Part shown: one piece after another, positions 8,253-17,241 of the stretch
Layout: each line of letters starts with the position of its first letter
Numbering within the stretch: the first letter of the stretch is position 1
From: Spirochaetae bacterium HGW-Spirochaetae-2
GTDB taxonomy: Bacteria > Spirochaetota > Spirochaetia > Sphaerochaetales > Sphaerochaetaceae
DNA: 42,227 bases
NCBI GenBank assembly: GCA_002839355.1
Contig: PGXW01000023.1
Coordinates: 1-42,227 of the forward strand
Direction of reading: 5' to 3'
Translations under genes and position numbers: made by a program
The notes under the pieces: model-generated
Told to the model about the DNA's origin: nothing
The model's input: only the letters and a program-made list of their open reading frames with translations
The model's database searches: none

Positions 8253-8310
8253 GGTACCTGGCACCATATTTACATTTTGTATGCAAAATTGAAAAACGGT
8301 ACCTGGCACG
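8253..8310. repeat. 58-bp triple-palindrome repeat, copy 3
   Basis: Arms are GGTACCTGGCACC (8253-8265) and GGTACCTGGCACG (8298-8310), and the core is TTTTGTATGCAAAA (8275-8288), with 9-bp gaps. The right end touches the stop codon of the LarA-like gene at 8311. Confidence 0.93.
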
Positions 8311-9516
8311 TTATGAAATAATTATATTCGGATCATCCTGTATCTCATTCAGTACGGCTTTGGAGACATACATCTCTTCCAAGTGCAAGGTGTCGTGGAT
8401 ACGGATCACTCTAGGATTGGCCCGGGAGCTGGCACGGCACGTGGCCAACGCCGCGGCTATGGCATCCTCGTCGGACTCCATCACGAGGGGAAGCTTGCCC
8501 CGCTCGGGAAAGATGCAGGAGATGCAATTCGTATAGGTCGACGGAAAATCGATCTTGTCGAAGAACCTGCGGGTGATGAAATCGGCCAAGCCGATTCCGG
8601 CCGCATTGCCCTGGGAATGCTCGGAAAGGTCGCACACCACCACCCGGTGGATAATCGGGGTATGCAAGTCCCGTTCCCCCTCCAACCGCATCCGTCCGAT
8701 CACATGGGTATCGATGCAGCTACCGCTGTAGTCCTTGCCACCCTCGTCGATCACCAGGACATCCAGGCGGTCCACCGGCAACTTGGGTGAAAGCTCCAGC
8801 GCATACCGGAGCAACTCCTTCTCCCTCGACACCATGTCCTCGGGGGCAACAACCTCGACCAAGGCGGTTTCGGCATAGGCGTTCTCTACGATCGCCACCC
8901 CAAAGAGCACTTTCCCGGTAGCGACCACGTCGGTCGCGATCAGCGGAATCGAATCGGAAAGCACTTCCAACCCGTTGTGGTGCAAAATCTCCGCCTGCTT
9001 CTTGTTGCCCAATCCGATGGCGATCATCTTGCACAAACCGCTCTCGATAGGAGCGTGGATATCGGTATGCTTCTTCACCCGGTTGATCACCACCATGCAA
9101 TCGGCATCCCATGCAAGCTTGTTCACATGGACAGCATCGCCATAGGCCGCACCGAAGAAGGACACCGTCTCGGTGGAAGCCATCACCGGAATCCCTAGGG
9201 CCTCCTCGGTAATCCCGTACCCGCGCAGGACTTCCAGCTGACCGTCGACCGTTCCACCGCCGTGCGAACCCATGCACGCCACAACGAACGGCTGCAGATC
9301 CCAGGAGACCAGGAAATCGGCTACCGTCCGTACAATCGGAACGAGGTCGGTTATTCCGCGGCTGCCGACGGCCAGGGCAACCTTGGCACCACGGGCCGGA
9401 AGGTTATCCAGACGTTGCAGTTGCTCCAGCACGTTGGGCACGAGGGTATCCATCACCGGACGCTTCAAGCGTTGGCGCACCTTGACGAGTTGGGGAAGCT
9501 CTAGGTTTGTGTTCAC
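8311..9516 (-). CDS. LarA-like (DUF2088) nickel-pincer racemase family protein
   Basis: This 401-residue protein has the LarA/DUF2088 layout: an early glycine-rich AVGSRGITD, then ACMGSHGGG, then INRVKKHTDIHAPIESGLCKM, where the His and Lys match positions used around the nickel-pincer cofactor in lactate racemase. Family members racemise or epimerise 2-hydroxy acids. GTG 9516 overlaps the stop of the gntR gene (GTGA), so it closes the dct-aminoacylase operon. No larB, larC or larE cofactor gene is in the window, so cofactor supply must come from elsewhere if it is active. Its substrate may be the hydroxy or amino acid handled by this operon (inference). Confidence 0.82.
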   Translation of the reverse strand: MNTNLELPQLVKVRQRLKRPVMDTLVPNVLEQLQRLDNLPARGAKVALAVGSRGITDLVPIVRTVADFLVSWDLQPFVVACMGSHGGGTVDGQLEVLRGYGITEEALGIPVMASTETVSFFGAAYGDAVHVNKLAWDADCMVVINRVKKHTDIHAPIESGLCKMIAIGLGNKKQAEILHHNGLEVLSDSIPLIATDVVATGKVLFGVAIVENAYAETALVEVVAPEDMVSREKELLRYALELSPKLPVDRLDVLVIDEGGKDYSGSCIDTHVIGRMRLEGERDLHTPIIHRVVVCDLSEHSQGNAAGIGLADFITRRFFDKIDFPSTYTNCISCIFPERGKLPLVMESDEDAIAAALATCRASSRANPRVIRIHDTLHLEEMYVSKAVLNEIQDDPNIIIS

Positions 9517-10184
9517 GCCTTCAATGTCCCTTCGTTTCGGATATATGCCCTGAAGTTCTCCAGACCGACACGTACATGGTTGTACATAAGCAGCTGCACC
9601 TGGTCGGGTTCAAGGTCCCGTTTGGTGAAATGCTCCATCAATTCGTCATGGGTGTGCAAGTCCACCTCAAGGTCGACTTCAAAGAATTGCATGTTGTACC
9701 ACATGTTCTGCACACGCAACTTCTCACAAATCTCGACGAGCACACCATTGCGGCTCACCTCGCCGAAAAACCGCTGGAAATCATTGTGGTGGTGCAGATA
9801 TCCGAAGGTATCCTTCGCAGCGACATCCATCTCCATCGCATGGTAGAGCCCCTGCAACCGCTTCAGGTCGCCATCGGACATACGCATGTAAGCATCGCGT
9901 GCGGCAAGACCCTCAAGACTCATGCGCACCTCGTAGATGTTCTCGATCTCCTCGGATGTCAGGACCTTCACGAAGCAACCGCGACGGTTCTTGCGTTCGA
10001 CCAGCCCGGCGTTGATCAGCATCTGGAACGCTTCGCGGACCGGCGACTTGCTGACCTGGAACTCCTCCTGGAACATGGCTTCGACCAACTTGTCCCCGGC
10101 TTTGTGCTTGCCTAGGAGGATGTCTTTGGAAATCCTGCCGGAAATATAATCGGGTAGACTGAAATACGGTGAATTCTCTTCCAT
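9513..10184 (-). CDS. GntR-family (FadR/FCD) regulator of the TRAP/D-aminoacylase operon
   Basis: The N-terminal winged helix (about residues 10-75) includes FQVSKSPVREAFQMLINAGLVERKNRRGCFV, split here as the helix pair and wing. The C-terminal FCD helical domain follows, with metal/ligand-type residues in EVRMSLEGLAARD and the HHHNDFQRF stretch. Length is 223 residues, normal for the family. AGAGGAG lies 5 bases before ATG 10184. It lies 49 bp after the aminoacylase gene and overlaps the larA-like gene, so it is an internal gene of the operon it probably controls. The natural target would be the promoter in front of dctP. Confidence 0.9.
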   Translation of the reverse strand: MEENSPYFSLPDYISGRISKDILLGKHKAGDKLVEAMFQEEFQVSKSPVREAFQMLINAGLVERKNRRGCFVKVLTSEEIENIYEVRMSLEGLAARDAYMRMSDGDLKRLQGLYHAMEMDVAAKDTFGYLHHHNDFQRFFGEVSRNGVLVEICEKLRVQNMWYNMQFFEVDLEVDLHTHDELMEHFTKRDLEPDQVQLLMYNHVRVGLENFRAYIRNEGTLKA

Positions 10185-10233
10185 GACAACTCCTCTGACA
10201 ACAACAACGTTCCGGATAGCTCCAAAATCGCGC

Positions 10234-11922
10234 TTAGTTAATAATCACTGCTCCAATTCTTTTTTTCAATACATTTCTGCCATTTTCAACCACTTTCGTG
10301 CCGCCCATCCATACCTGCTCGATTCCAACCGGCCCCATACCCTGCGCCACATGCAAAACTGTGGGCCCGTCCCCGTCGGAAGACGCTTGCCCGACCGATG
10401 CATGCTCGGCGATCTTGTCGGGATCGAAGAGGACCAAATCCGCAACGGCCCCTATGGCGATGCTTCCCCGATCGGCGAGTCCCAGCCGTTCGGCGGGTTT
10501 CCCGGTGATCTTGTGTACCGCCTGTTCCAAGGAGAACAGATGATTCTTGCGGCAATAGGTTCCCAAGAGTCGGGGAAAAGCTCCCGAAGCCGCCGGCGTT
10601 TGCGGACCCGAGGTATCGGTGACAATGGCATCGATTTCGATGATGGACCGGGGATGGCTGAGCAACTTGTGCAAGGGATCGCTATAGACACCTTCCTGTC
10701 CCGAATAGGATGCGGTCAAAATACGGGCCTTGCCATCGCTTTCATCGATTATCCACAGGATCGTCTCGATTTCCCCGATCGACCTTTCATGGGCAATCTG
10801 ACGGAATGTCTTGCCCTCGAAGAGTGCCAACGCGTCGGACTCGCCGCCCCACAGGAGGATCAGGTCGTCGCTTGTACGCCCTATCTTGGCCTCCATATCG
10901 AGCAATTCGCAGCCCAGTCTGGCGACGGCATCGGCGTCCTTGCTGTTGCACTCGAAATTCTCCAGGAACCAGTTGGGCAACAGCGTCTTGATGAGGGTAT
11001 TGCCCCAATGGTACGGGATCACCCCGAAGGTGATATCGCATCCATCTTCGACCGCCCGGTCGATGGTATCCAGCACACTCGATAAGGTTTCCCATGTCTT
11101 GCGTCCTTTGAGCAACACGTGCGACAGGTGCAGCTTCGTTCCCTCTTCCTTGGCCAACTTGATGAACAACTCGATATCCCGCACATTGTGGGCTACCGCA
11201 AGTTCGTCCGAATCGGTCGAATCGCTGAAGAACGGCGATATCCAGCTGTAGGTATGTCCATGGATCGTGACTATGAGTCCTTCGCGCGCGGCCGCGGCGA
11301 ATACACACCGCATCTCTTCCATATCGGCAAACATGCTGGGAATATAGGAGAGTCCCAGGGAGATGCCGTAACTGCCCGACTCCTTCGCCTGATGGATAAG
11401 ATAGACCATCTGGGAGTATTCGAATGGGGAAATCGGCGCGGGATCGTTGCCCTTGAGCAGCGACCGCAGGCTGCCGTGTCCGGTGAGCAACGCCACATTG
11501 AGCAAGGTGCCGGAGCGCGACACCATATCGGTGAATTCCTTCTGGGTTTCCCAGGCGAATTCGAAGGCTTCGTTGGTGAGGAACTGCGAGTTTGCCAGCA
11601 CCAGGTCCTTCGAGTGCCGGTCCACCGGATACGGAGAGAACCCGCAGTTGCCCCCGACGAACGTGGTCACCCCTTGGCGCAGGAACGGGAGCAAGAACTC
11701 CTCCTGGTCGGGCAACGTCAAATTCCACTCGGCATGCGAGTGGAAGTCGATGAAACCGGGAGCAAGCACGAGATGGGAGGCATCGACCAGCAACCGGGCA
11801 CGCATCGTTTTGGCATCACCTATAGCCGAGATCCGGGATCCGTCGATCGCCACATCCGCCTGATAGCGGTTTGCACCGCTACCATCCACCACCGTCGCAT
11901 TCGCAAAGACTACATCATGCAT
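10234..11922 (-). CDS. N-acyl-D-amino-acid deacylase (D-aminoacylase), amidohydrolase superfamily
   Basis: The 562-residue product has the D-aminoacylase signature PGFIDFHSH (55-63, the HxH zinc pair), the metal-bridging Cys in GGNCGFSP (Cys93), a later LHLSH and the C-terminal GAVADLVLFDPD. The family hydrolyses N-acyl-D-amino acids, or D-glutamate/D-aspartate variants, in the cytoplasm. ATG 11922 overlaps the end of the aminotransferase gene by 8 bases; the longer upstream frame is out-of-frame shadow of that gene. It lies downstream of a TRAP importer and an aminotransferase, suggesting uptake, deacylation and deamination of one substrate class. The exact substrate cannot be read from sequence. 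Confidence 0.9.
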   Translation of the reverse strand: MHDVVFANATVVDGSGANRYQADVAIDGSRISAIGDAKTMRARLLVDASHLVLAPGFIDFHSHAEWNLTLPDQEEFLLPFLRQGVTTFVGGNCGFSPYPVDRHSKDLVLANSQFLTNEAFEFAWETQKEFTDMVSRSGTLLNVALLTGHGSLRSLLKGNDPAPISPFEYSQMVYLIHQAKESGSYGISLGLSYIPSMFADMEEMRCVFAAAAREGLIVTIHGHTYSWISPFFSDSTDSDELAVAHNVRDIELFIKLAKEEGTKLHLSHVLLKGRKTWETLSSVLDTIDRAVEDGCDITFGVIPYHWGNTLIKTLLPNWFLENFECNSKDADAVARLGCELLDMEAKIGRTSDDLILLWGGESDALALFEGKTFRQIAHERSIGEIETILWIIDESDGKARILTASYSGQEGVYSDPLHKLLSHPRSIIEIDAIVTDTSGPQTPAASGAFPRLLGTYCRKNHLFSLEQAVHKITGKPAERLGLADRGSIAIGAVADLVLFDPDKIAEHASVGQASSDGDGPTVLHVAQGMGPVGIEQVWMGGTKVVENGRNVLKKRIGAVIIN

Positions 11923-13225
11923 GGTTGTTGAACATCTCCTTGAAGACATCTTCGAACACTTGAAGGGTCTTGTCGACATCCTTGTCCGTATGGGCAGTCG
12001 AAATATAGAAGCGGCCACGTCCCGAGTGCAACCTGACCCCTCGGTCCAGGCAACGCTTGTAGAAGTCGAGGTATGTCTTCTTGTCGACCTTGAAGTTGTC
12101 GCGATACTCACGCATGGGCCCGTCGATACCGAATGAGAGCTGCCAAATCGAGACCTGGCTATCGCACCAGAGGTTGACCCGGTAGCGCGAGGCCAGGAAG
12201 TTCACCCCGTCCTTGATCCTGTCGGTGATCCGCTGCATGTTCTCGTAGGTGCCGGGCCTGCCGATGATATCCAAGGTGGCGATCGCAGCTGCGACGCACA
12301 GCGGATTGGCATTGAAGGTGCCGGCAGGGTGGACACCACTTTGGAGTATTTCCCTGCTGCCGGCCACACCCGCGATCGGGTAGCCGCCGGCAAAGGCCTT
12401 GGCGAAGGTCACGAGGTCGGGAGTGACTCCGTAGAGTTCCTGTGCCCCACCGAGGGCGACACGGAAACCGGTGATGACTTCATCGAATATGAGCAAAATA
12501 TCGTTGTCCTTCGTCAGCTGTCGCATGGCCTCCAGATATCCCGGCAACGGTTTTATCGGCTCGGCATTGTACATGACCGGTTCGGTTATGACAGCCGCGA
12601 TCTCGTGCTTGTGCCGCTTGATCGTCTTTTCCAGTATCTCTATATCGTTCCAGGGCAACACAATGATCTCGTCGGAGGAGCTCTCGAGCTGTCCGGCGCT
12701 CTCCAGGCACTTCCACGGCTTGTTGCGGGGTCCCATGGATTTCAAGGAGAGGGGCTTGACGCTGATGCTCAGCTCATCTGCCCATCCGTGGTAATGTCCC
12801 TCGAACTTGATGATCTTGCTCTTTCCCGTGAAGGCCCGAGCTAGGCGGAAGTTCACCAGGTTCGCTTCGGTGCCACTGCTCTGGTACCCCACCACCTCGG
12901 CGCAGGGGATGATCTCGACCAGGCGCTTGGAGAGCTGGTTAACTGATTCGGTGGGCAACGCGAAGTGCGTGCCACGCTCTATCTGCTCGCAGACGGCCTT
13001 GTTGAGTTCGGTGTGGGAAAAGCCGAGGAGCGAGGGTCCGAACGAACCCATGTAGTCGATGTATTCGTTGCCGTCCACATCCCATATGCGGGAACCTTTG
13101 CCATGCGAAGCGTAGATCGGATATTCCTCATGTTCGGCTTTGTGCAGGGAACTGGCCACGCCGCCTACCAGGTACTGTTGGGCTTCTTGGAAAAGCTTCT
13201 TCGATGTCTCTGTATGGATTTCCAT
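11915..13225 (-). CDS. Class-III PLP aminotransferase, glutamate-1-semialdehyde-aminomutase-like
   Basis: The protein (436 residues) has the class-III fold-type I pattern: SSGTEAN (116-122, PLP phosphate), FDEVITGFR (248-256) and the PLP lysine in LVTFAKAFAGGYP (Lys276). It resembles HemL and the related D-phenylglycine aminotransferase and racemase group. The operon partners (D-aminoacylase, TRAP importer) argue for a catabolic D-amino-acid aminotransferase or racemase rather than tetrapyrrole synthesis (inference). TAGGAGG lies 5 bases before ATG 13225. It starts 34 bp after dctM. Confidence 0.88.
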   Translation of the reverse strand: MEIHTETSKKLFQEAQQYLVGGVASSLHKAEHEEYPIYASHGKGSRIWDVDGNEYIDYMGSFGPSLLGFSHTELNKAVCEQIERGTHFALPTESVNQLSKRLVEIIPCAEVVGYQSSGTEANLVNFRLARAFTGKSKIIKFEGHYHGWADELSISVKPLSLKSMGPRNKPWKCLESAGQLESSSDEIIVLPWNDIEILEKTIKRHKHEIAAVITEPVMYNAEPIKPLPGYLEAMRQLTKDNDILLIFDEVITGFRVALGGAQELYGVTPDLVTFAKAFAGGYPIAGVAGSREILQSGVHPAGTFNANPLCVAAAIATLDIIGRPGTYENMQRITDRIKDGVNFLASRYRVNLWCDSQVSIWQLSFGIDGPMREYRDNFKVDKKTYLDFYKRCLDRGVRLHSGRGRFYISTAHTDKDVDKTLQVFEDVFKEMFNNHA

Positions 13226-13259
13226 ACGAACCTCCTAACGGTGTTTGCTTAGAGAATGA

Positions 13260-14549
13260 TCACCCTTGTACCAACAGGTTGGGGAGCACGGTGACGATAT
13301 CGGGGAACAGGACCATCGCACAGATCGCGATGACGAGCGGGATGAAGAAGGGAAGCACGGATTTGAATACTTTCCAGAAATCCATGCCGGTGATCTCCGC
13401 GCCGATGAACAGGCCCAGGCCGAACGGCGGAGTCAGGATACCCATCACCGAAGTCAGGACAAAGATCAAGCCGAAGGCCAACGTCGAATATCCCACCGCA
13501 TTCACGATCGGCAGCAGTATGGGGATGATGAGGATGATCATGGCGCTTACTTCGATGAAACAACCGAGCAGCAACACGATCGCCAACAGCATGAAGATAA
13601 CCAAAGTCTGGGAGAGTCCGGCGGCAACCACCAGGTTCGCCAGGTAGATTCCGACGTTTTCGCGGGTGAAGATGAACGACAGGACCATCGATGCCGCTAT
13701 GATCGCATAGGTGCTGGCACAGAACATCGCGGTGTCTCGCACATCCTTGATGAAGCTCCTGAGCGTCATGGTCTTGTAGATGAAGAGGCTGATCACCGCC
13801 GCATACAACACGGCGATCGCCGCAGCCTCGGTCGGGGTGACGATTCCCGTGAACATGCCCACCAGGATGATTACGGGGGTCATGAGGGAGAAGAATGCCT
13901 CTTTCCAGCTCATCAGCTGTTCCTTGAAGGTCGGGAACTTGCGGCGCGCATAATTGCGTTTGCGGCTGATGATATTGACCATGACCATAAGGGTCGCGGC
14001 AATGAGGAATCCGGGGAGGAATCCACCGATGAACAGGCTCAACACCGATACCCCGGAGGTCACCGAATAGAGGATGATGGGAGTACTTGGGGGGATGATG
14101 GGACCGAGCACGGATGATGCCAGGGTGATGCCTGTGGAGAATTCACGGTCGTATCCCTTGTCGATCATTCCCTGCATCTCGACCCTTCCGAGTCCGCTGA
14201 TGTCGGCGACCGCACTTCCGGACATGCCGGCGAACAGAAGGCTGGCCAAGATGTTGACCTGTCCCAGTCCGCCCCGCATCCACCCGACATTGGTCTCGGC
14301 GAAGTTGAATATCCGTTTCGAGATGTCACCCGAGTTCATGAATGCCCCGGCAAGGCTGAACAGGGGAAAGGCCAAAAGGATGAAGGAGGTGATGCCTCCG
14401 CTGGCCATGGTCGATGCCAACACGGCTATGGGGATGCCGGTTATGTAGAAATACGGGATGCTGGCGAGCACGATCGCGGCCCAGATGGGCACGTTGGCGA
14501 GCATGAGTGTCACCATGAGCACCAGTGTGATGATAAATTCGCTGTTCAT
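13260..14549 (-). CDS. dctM: TRAP transporter large permease (DctM)
   Basis: This 429-residue, very hydrophobic protein has about twelve membrane segments and DctM-type stretches such as SAVADISGLGRVEMQGM and LGPIIPPSTPIILY. It is the ion-coupled translocation subunit, partnering DctQ in the inner membrane. ATG 14549 overlaps the dctQ stop (ATGA), with GGGGAGG 7 bases upstream. It is the third gene of dctPQM. Confidence 0.95.
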   Translation of the reverse strand: MNSEFIITLVLMVTLMLANVPIWAAIVLASIPYFYITGIPIAVLASTMASGGITSFILLAFPLFSLAGAFMNSGDISKRIFNFAETNVGWMRGGLGQVNILASLLFAGMSGSAVADISGLGRVEMQGMIDKGYDREFSTGITLASSVLGPIIPPSTPIILYSVTSGVSVLSLFIGGFLPGFLIAATLMVMVNIISRKRNYARRKFPTFKEQLMSWKEAFFSLMTPVIILVGMFTGIVTPTEAAAIAVLYAAVISLFIYKTMTLRSFIKDVRDTAMFCASTYAIIAASMVLSFIFTRENVGIYLANLVVAAGLSQTLVIFMLLAIVLLLGCFIEVSAMIILIIPILLPIVNAVGYSTLAFGLIFVLTSVMGILTPPFGLGLFIGAEITGMDFWKVFKSVLPFFIPLVIAICAMVLFPDIVTVLPNLLVQG

Positions 14550-15052
14550 AGCACGACCTCCCCATCGGTTGGGACGGGAGTATACGTGCCCATGAATATC
14601 GAGCTTATCCGCACGATGATATACAGTAGATGCGAGACGAGTCCGATGGTGAACGGCAGGTAGAATGCCAACAACAGCGATACGGGCATCGCGGTAAGGG
14701 TCATGGCTCCGTTCATCCTAATCGCGTTCCAGTTCGAGAGCGAGAGCATCGCCACGGCGACAAAGAGCATGATGTCGACAAACAATTCGAGTCCCACATG
14801 CATCCGCTTGGGCAGCAGCATGATGATCACGGGGATGCGGAAGTGCTTGCGTTCATGGTAATCGACTCCAAAGAGGACATATGTCGACCACACGACGAGG
14901 ATGCTGCACATCTCCAGCGACCACAGGATGGGCTTGTTGAATAGTTTCCTGGCCAGGACGTTTATGACGATGACCGCAACAATACCCAGGAGGGAAGCGA
15001 TACCGAGTGAGGTAAGGATTCGGGTGAGTATGCGTAGACTTTTCTGCAACAT
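14546..15052 (-). CDS. dctQ: TRAP transporter small permease (DctQ)
   Basis: This protein of 168 residues has four membrane segments, the usual DctQ size and layout. The second segment contains the typical WSLEMCSILVVWSTYVLFG, and a basic YHERKHFR loop follows. It bridges the binding protein and DctM. It overlaps dctM by four bases and lies 63 bp after dctP, with a strong hairpin in that gap. Confidence 0.92.
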   Translation of the reverse strand: MLQKSLRILTRILTSLGIASLLGIVAVIVINVLARKLFNKPILWSLEMCSILVVWSTYVLFGVDYHERKHFRIPVIIMLLPKRMHVGLELFVDIMLFVAVAMLSLSNWNAIRMNGAMTLTAMPVSLLLAFYLPFTIGLVSHLLYIIVRISSIFMGTYTPVPTDGEVVL

Positions 15053-15073
15053 GGATGGTTCCCCTTGAAGTAT

Positions 15074-15104
15074 ACGGGAGATATCGTATGAGGATATCTC
15101 CCGT
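15074..15104. promoter_or_regulatory. Perfect 12-bp hairpin between dctP and dctQ
   Basis: Arms ACGGGAGATATC (15074-15085) and GATATCTCCCGT (15093-15104) surround a 7-base loop. No T-run follows on the minus strand, so it is more likely an mRNA-stabilising or partial-readthrough hairpin that raises binding-protein levels than a full terminator. Confidence 0.8.
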
Positions 15105-15115
15105 TGTGAATTGTC

Positions 15116-16129
15116 TTATTTCGCGTAGCTTTGGAACTTGGTCCAGGCTTCGCCCCATTTCGGAATATAGTCTTTGGCGAGCATGTCCTGGGCACGTTTG
15201 ACGAACACGGCTTTTTGTTCGGCCGAGAGCTTGTGCACGGTCACACCCTTGTCCTGCAGGATCTTGAGGAAGCTGGCTTCGACATCCTGGTAGGCGGCGA
15301 ATTGCGCGTTCCAAGCTTCGATGGCACTGTCATACACTATTTTCTGTTGTGCCGCGGTGAGTTTCTTCTCGAAGGACTGCTTATTCATGAAGACGGTGGT
15401 CAAACCTTCGACGTGGCTGGTCAAGGTGAGTTCCTTTTTGACTTCATACCACTTCATGACGTTGATGTTCTCGAGCGGGCATTCGGCTGCGTTGATTACG
15501 CCCTGGCTGAGACCCATGTAGACTTCACCGTATGCCATCGGGGTCGCTGTCGCGCCCATAGCGTAGGTCGCGACCTTGTAAGCCGGGACTTCGGGGGTCC
15601 GCATCAACACGCCCTTGCCGTCTTCCGGTGTCAATATGGGCTTGTCTGCGATTGCATGGCGGCTACCGAACCATTGGAATCCGAGGAGCTTGAGGTTCGA
15701 TTTCTTCTCAAGGATCCCGCTCAAGTAGTTGATGAATTCAGGATTGAATACGCTGTTCTTGATGTGGTTTGTGCTCTGGAAGGTATAGGCGTTCTCGAAC
15801 ATACCGAATTCGGGGGTGAACCGTTCAGCACCGCTTGGGCCGATCAGGGTCCAGTCGATGGTTCCCAGGTTGGTGTTCTCGAGCAGTGCCCGTTCGTTTC
15901 CAAGCTGTTCGGCAGGATACACTTCGATGATGACCGCACCGTTCGTGCGTTCCTTGACCATGGCTGCCCAGTTGTTGAGTGTCCGAACTTGTGTGGTCTC
16001 TGGGGCTGCCACCAGGCCTCCCTTCAAGATCACAGGTGATGCCGCGGTCGCCGTTTCGGCTGCGCCGCTTGCGAATACCATGGAAATTCCCACGATAACG
16101 ATGAAAATGGACATGATTACCTTTTTCAT
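15116..16129 (-). CDS. dctP: TRAP transporter substrate-binding protein (DctP)
   Basis: The precursor is 337 residues. A signal peptide (MKKVIMSIFIVIVGISMVFA) is followed by SGAAE, the spirochaete-type mature start. The body is DctP-like, with GTIDWTLIGPSGAERF and the CPLENINVMKWYEVKK region near the ligand-binding arginine zone. It captures an organic or acylated amino acid outside the inner membrane and delivers it to DctQM. ATG 16129, with AAGGAG 5 bases upstream, is the true start; the frame is open further upstream but lacks signals. It is the first gene of the operon ending with the larA-like gene. Confidence 0.93.
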   Translation of the reverse strand: MKKVIMSIFIVIVGISMVFASGAAETATAASPVILKGGLVAAPETTQVRTLNNWAAMVKERTNGAVIIEVYPAEQLGNERALLENTNLGTIDWTLIGPSGAERFTPEFGMFENAYTFQSTNHIKNSVFNPEFINYLSGILEKKSNLKLLGFQWFGSRHAIADKPILTPEDGKGVLMRTPEVPAYKVATYAMGATATPMAYGEVYMGLSQGVINAAECPLENINVMKWYEVKKELTLTSHVEGLTTVFMNKQSFEKKLTAAQQKIVYDSAIEAWNAQFAAYQDVEASFLKILQDKGVTVHKLSAEQKAVFVKRAQDMLAKDYIPKWGEAWTKFQSYAK

Positions 16130-16172
16130 AATTGCTCCTTTTATCGATTGTATATAGTCGACTGTTTCAGAT

Positions 16173-16201
16173 ATCATACGGGCATTCGCTTGGGATGTCA
16201 A
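16173..16201 (-). promoter_or_regulatory. Sigma70-type promoter of the dctPQM operon
   Basis: On the minus strand -35 TTGACA (16196-16201), 17 bp, -10 TATGAT (16173-16178). The predicted transcription start is near 16166. A short palindrome AGTCGACT (16156-16163) lies just downstream and is a plausible site for the operon's GntR protein. Confidence 0.8.
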
Positions 16202-16236
16202 TGAAATGTTGCGATCTTTCGCCATTTCATTTCCAT

Positions 16237-16294
16237 CGTGCCAGGCACCATTTTTTAATTTTGCATGCAAAATACAATTATGGTGCCAGGCACC
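16237..16294. repeat. 58-bp triple-palindrome repeat, copy 4
   Basis: Arms are CGTGCCAGGCACC (16237-16249) and GGTGCCAGGCACC (16282-16294), and the core is the perfect palindrome TTTTGCATGCAAAA (16259-16272), with 9-bp gaps. It lies between the dctP promoter and the 3' end of the gene at 16348. The left hairpin is followed by six Ts. Confidence 0.94.
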
Positions 16295-16347
16295 GGGTAT
16301 GTGATGGTAGGGGAAGTTTCTGCTATAGTTGGAATCGATGAATATTT

Positions 16348-17028
16348 CTATTCGTCAAGGGTCCGATGCTCGGTATTCTGAATATCCACCCAGTCTTCCT
16401 CAATGTAGACCATGCGGTTGCGACCTTCAACTTGTCGATTCGCCCCTGCTTTATACACTGTACAGTTCAACGGCCCATAACAAAACGTTTCCAAGCGGTA
16501 TTTGTTCCGCCCTCGCGGATTCCAATTGTCGACGATTATCTCAACCGGCATCCTTGCACCCCAGATGCACGAGGTACAGTGTGTCTCATAGGTTCTCGCC
16601 GCCAAACGTCGATGTCCCCGTGCCCTGTAGGTTTCCAATTCCGGGGGGATGCCTTCCCACGGGTTTGCCAGACTCCCCTGTTCGCCGCGAGAGACAATAG
16701 CGAGTTGCGATACTTTATAATATTCGACGGATTCTGCATCGGGGTCCTCGACCGGAAGACATTTTCCGGATACCGAAACATTGGCAACTAACTGCAGCTT
16801 CGCTTGAATCGCTTTCCCGATCCCAACAGAAAACACCCGCTGCACTGAATCGATCTCGCCCTCGATCCGCAACGAATATCCAAGATATGTATGATACGAT
16901 TCGTCAAATGATCGAGTAAGGCGGATACGGGGTTGTATTCCGATGATTTTCCCCACAAATGACAATTTGTCCAAGGCGTGTCCCTCCATATGCAGTTGCC
17001 CGTATTGGTTCCACCCACCAACTTGCAT
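16348..17028 (-). CDS. Unknown protein with a Cys-x-x-Cys motif
   Basis: This 226-residue protein is not recognised. It has no signal peptide or membrane segment. The C-terminal half carries HCTSCIWGARMPVEI, then DNWNP and ETFCYGPLNC, so four cysteines could hold a metal. The start is uncertain: ATG 17028 has only a weak GGAA before it, whereas ATG 16989 lies downstream of a TTGACA at 17050-17055 but also lacks a good ribosome site. It is a single gene on the minus strand, with a repeat copy 53 bp beyond its stop. Confidence 0.55.
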   Translation of the reverse strand: MQVGGWNQYGQLHMEGHALDKLSFVGKIIGIQPRIRLTRSFDESYHTYLGYSLRIEGEIDSVQRVFSVGIGKAIQAKLQLVANVSVSGKCLPVEDPDAESVEYYKVSQLAIVSRGEQGSLANPWEGIPPELETYRARGHRRLAARTYETHCTSCIWGARMPVEIIVDNWNPRGRNKYRLETFCYGPLNCTVYKAGANRQVEGRNRMVYIEEDWVDIQNTEHRTLDE

Positions 17029-17241
17029 AGTTCCATACCGTTTTCACATTGTCAACTTGGCAGGAAAATGAAAGGTACCCCTACCCCAGCTCCTGCATGA
17101 AAATGAATTAGAAGTCATATATCTTCCTCAAAAAGGGGGTTGACGGGAATCATAGAAGGGCAAGAGATGAACCCGGGAGGTTTTGCTTCGTTTGCCATGA
17201 AAGGTTCCTTCAGTCACCTTACATCGAAAACATGAAAAACC

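Noticed and set aside
11915-12111. N-terminal extension of the D-aminoacylase frame into the aminotransferase gene
   Set aside because: The extension is serine/arginine-rich out-of-frame translation; the family start is the ATG at 11922.
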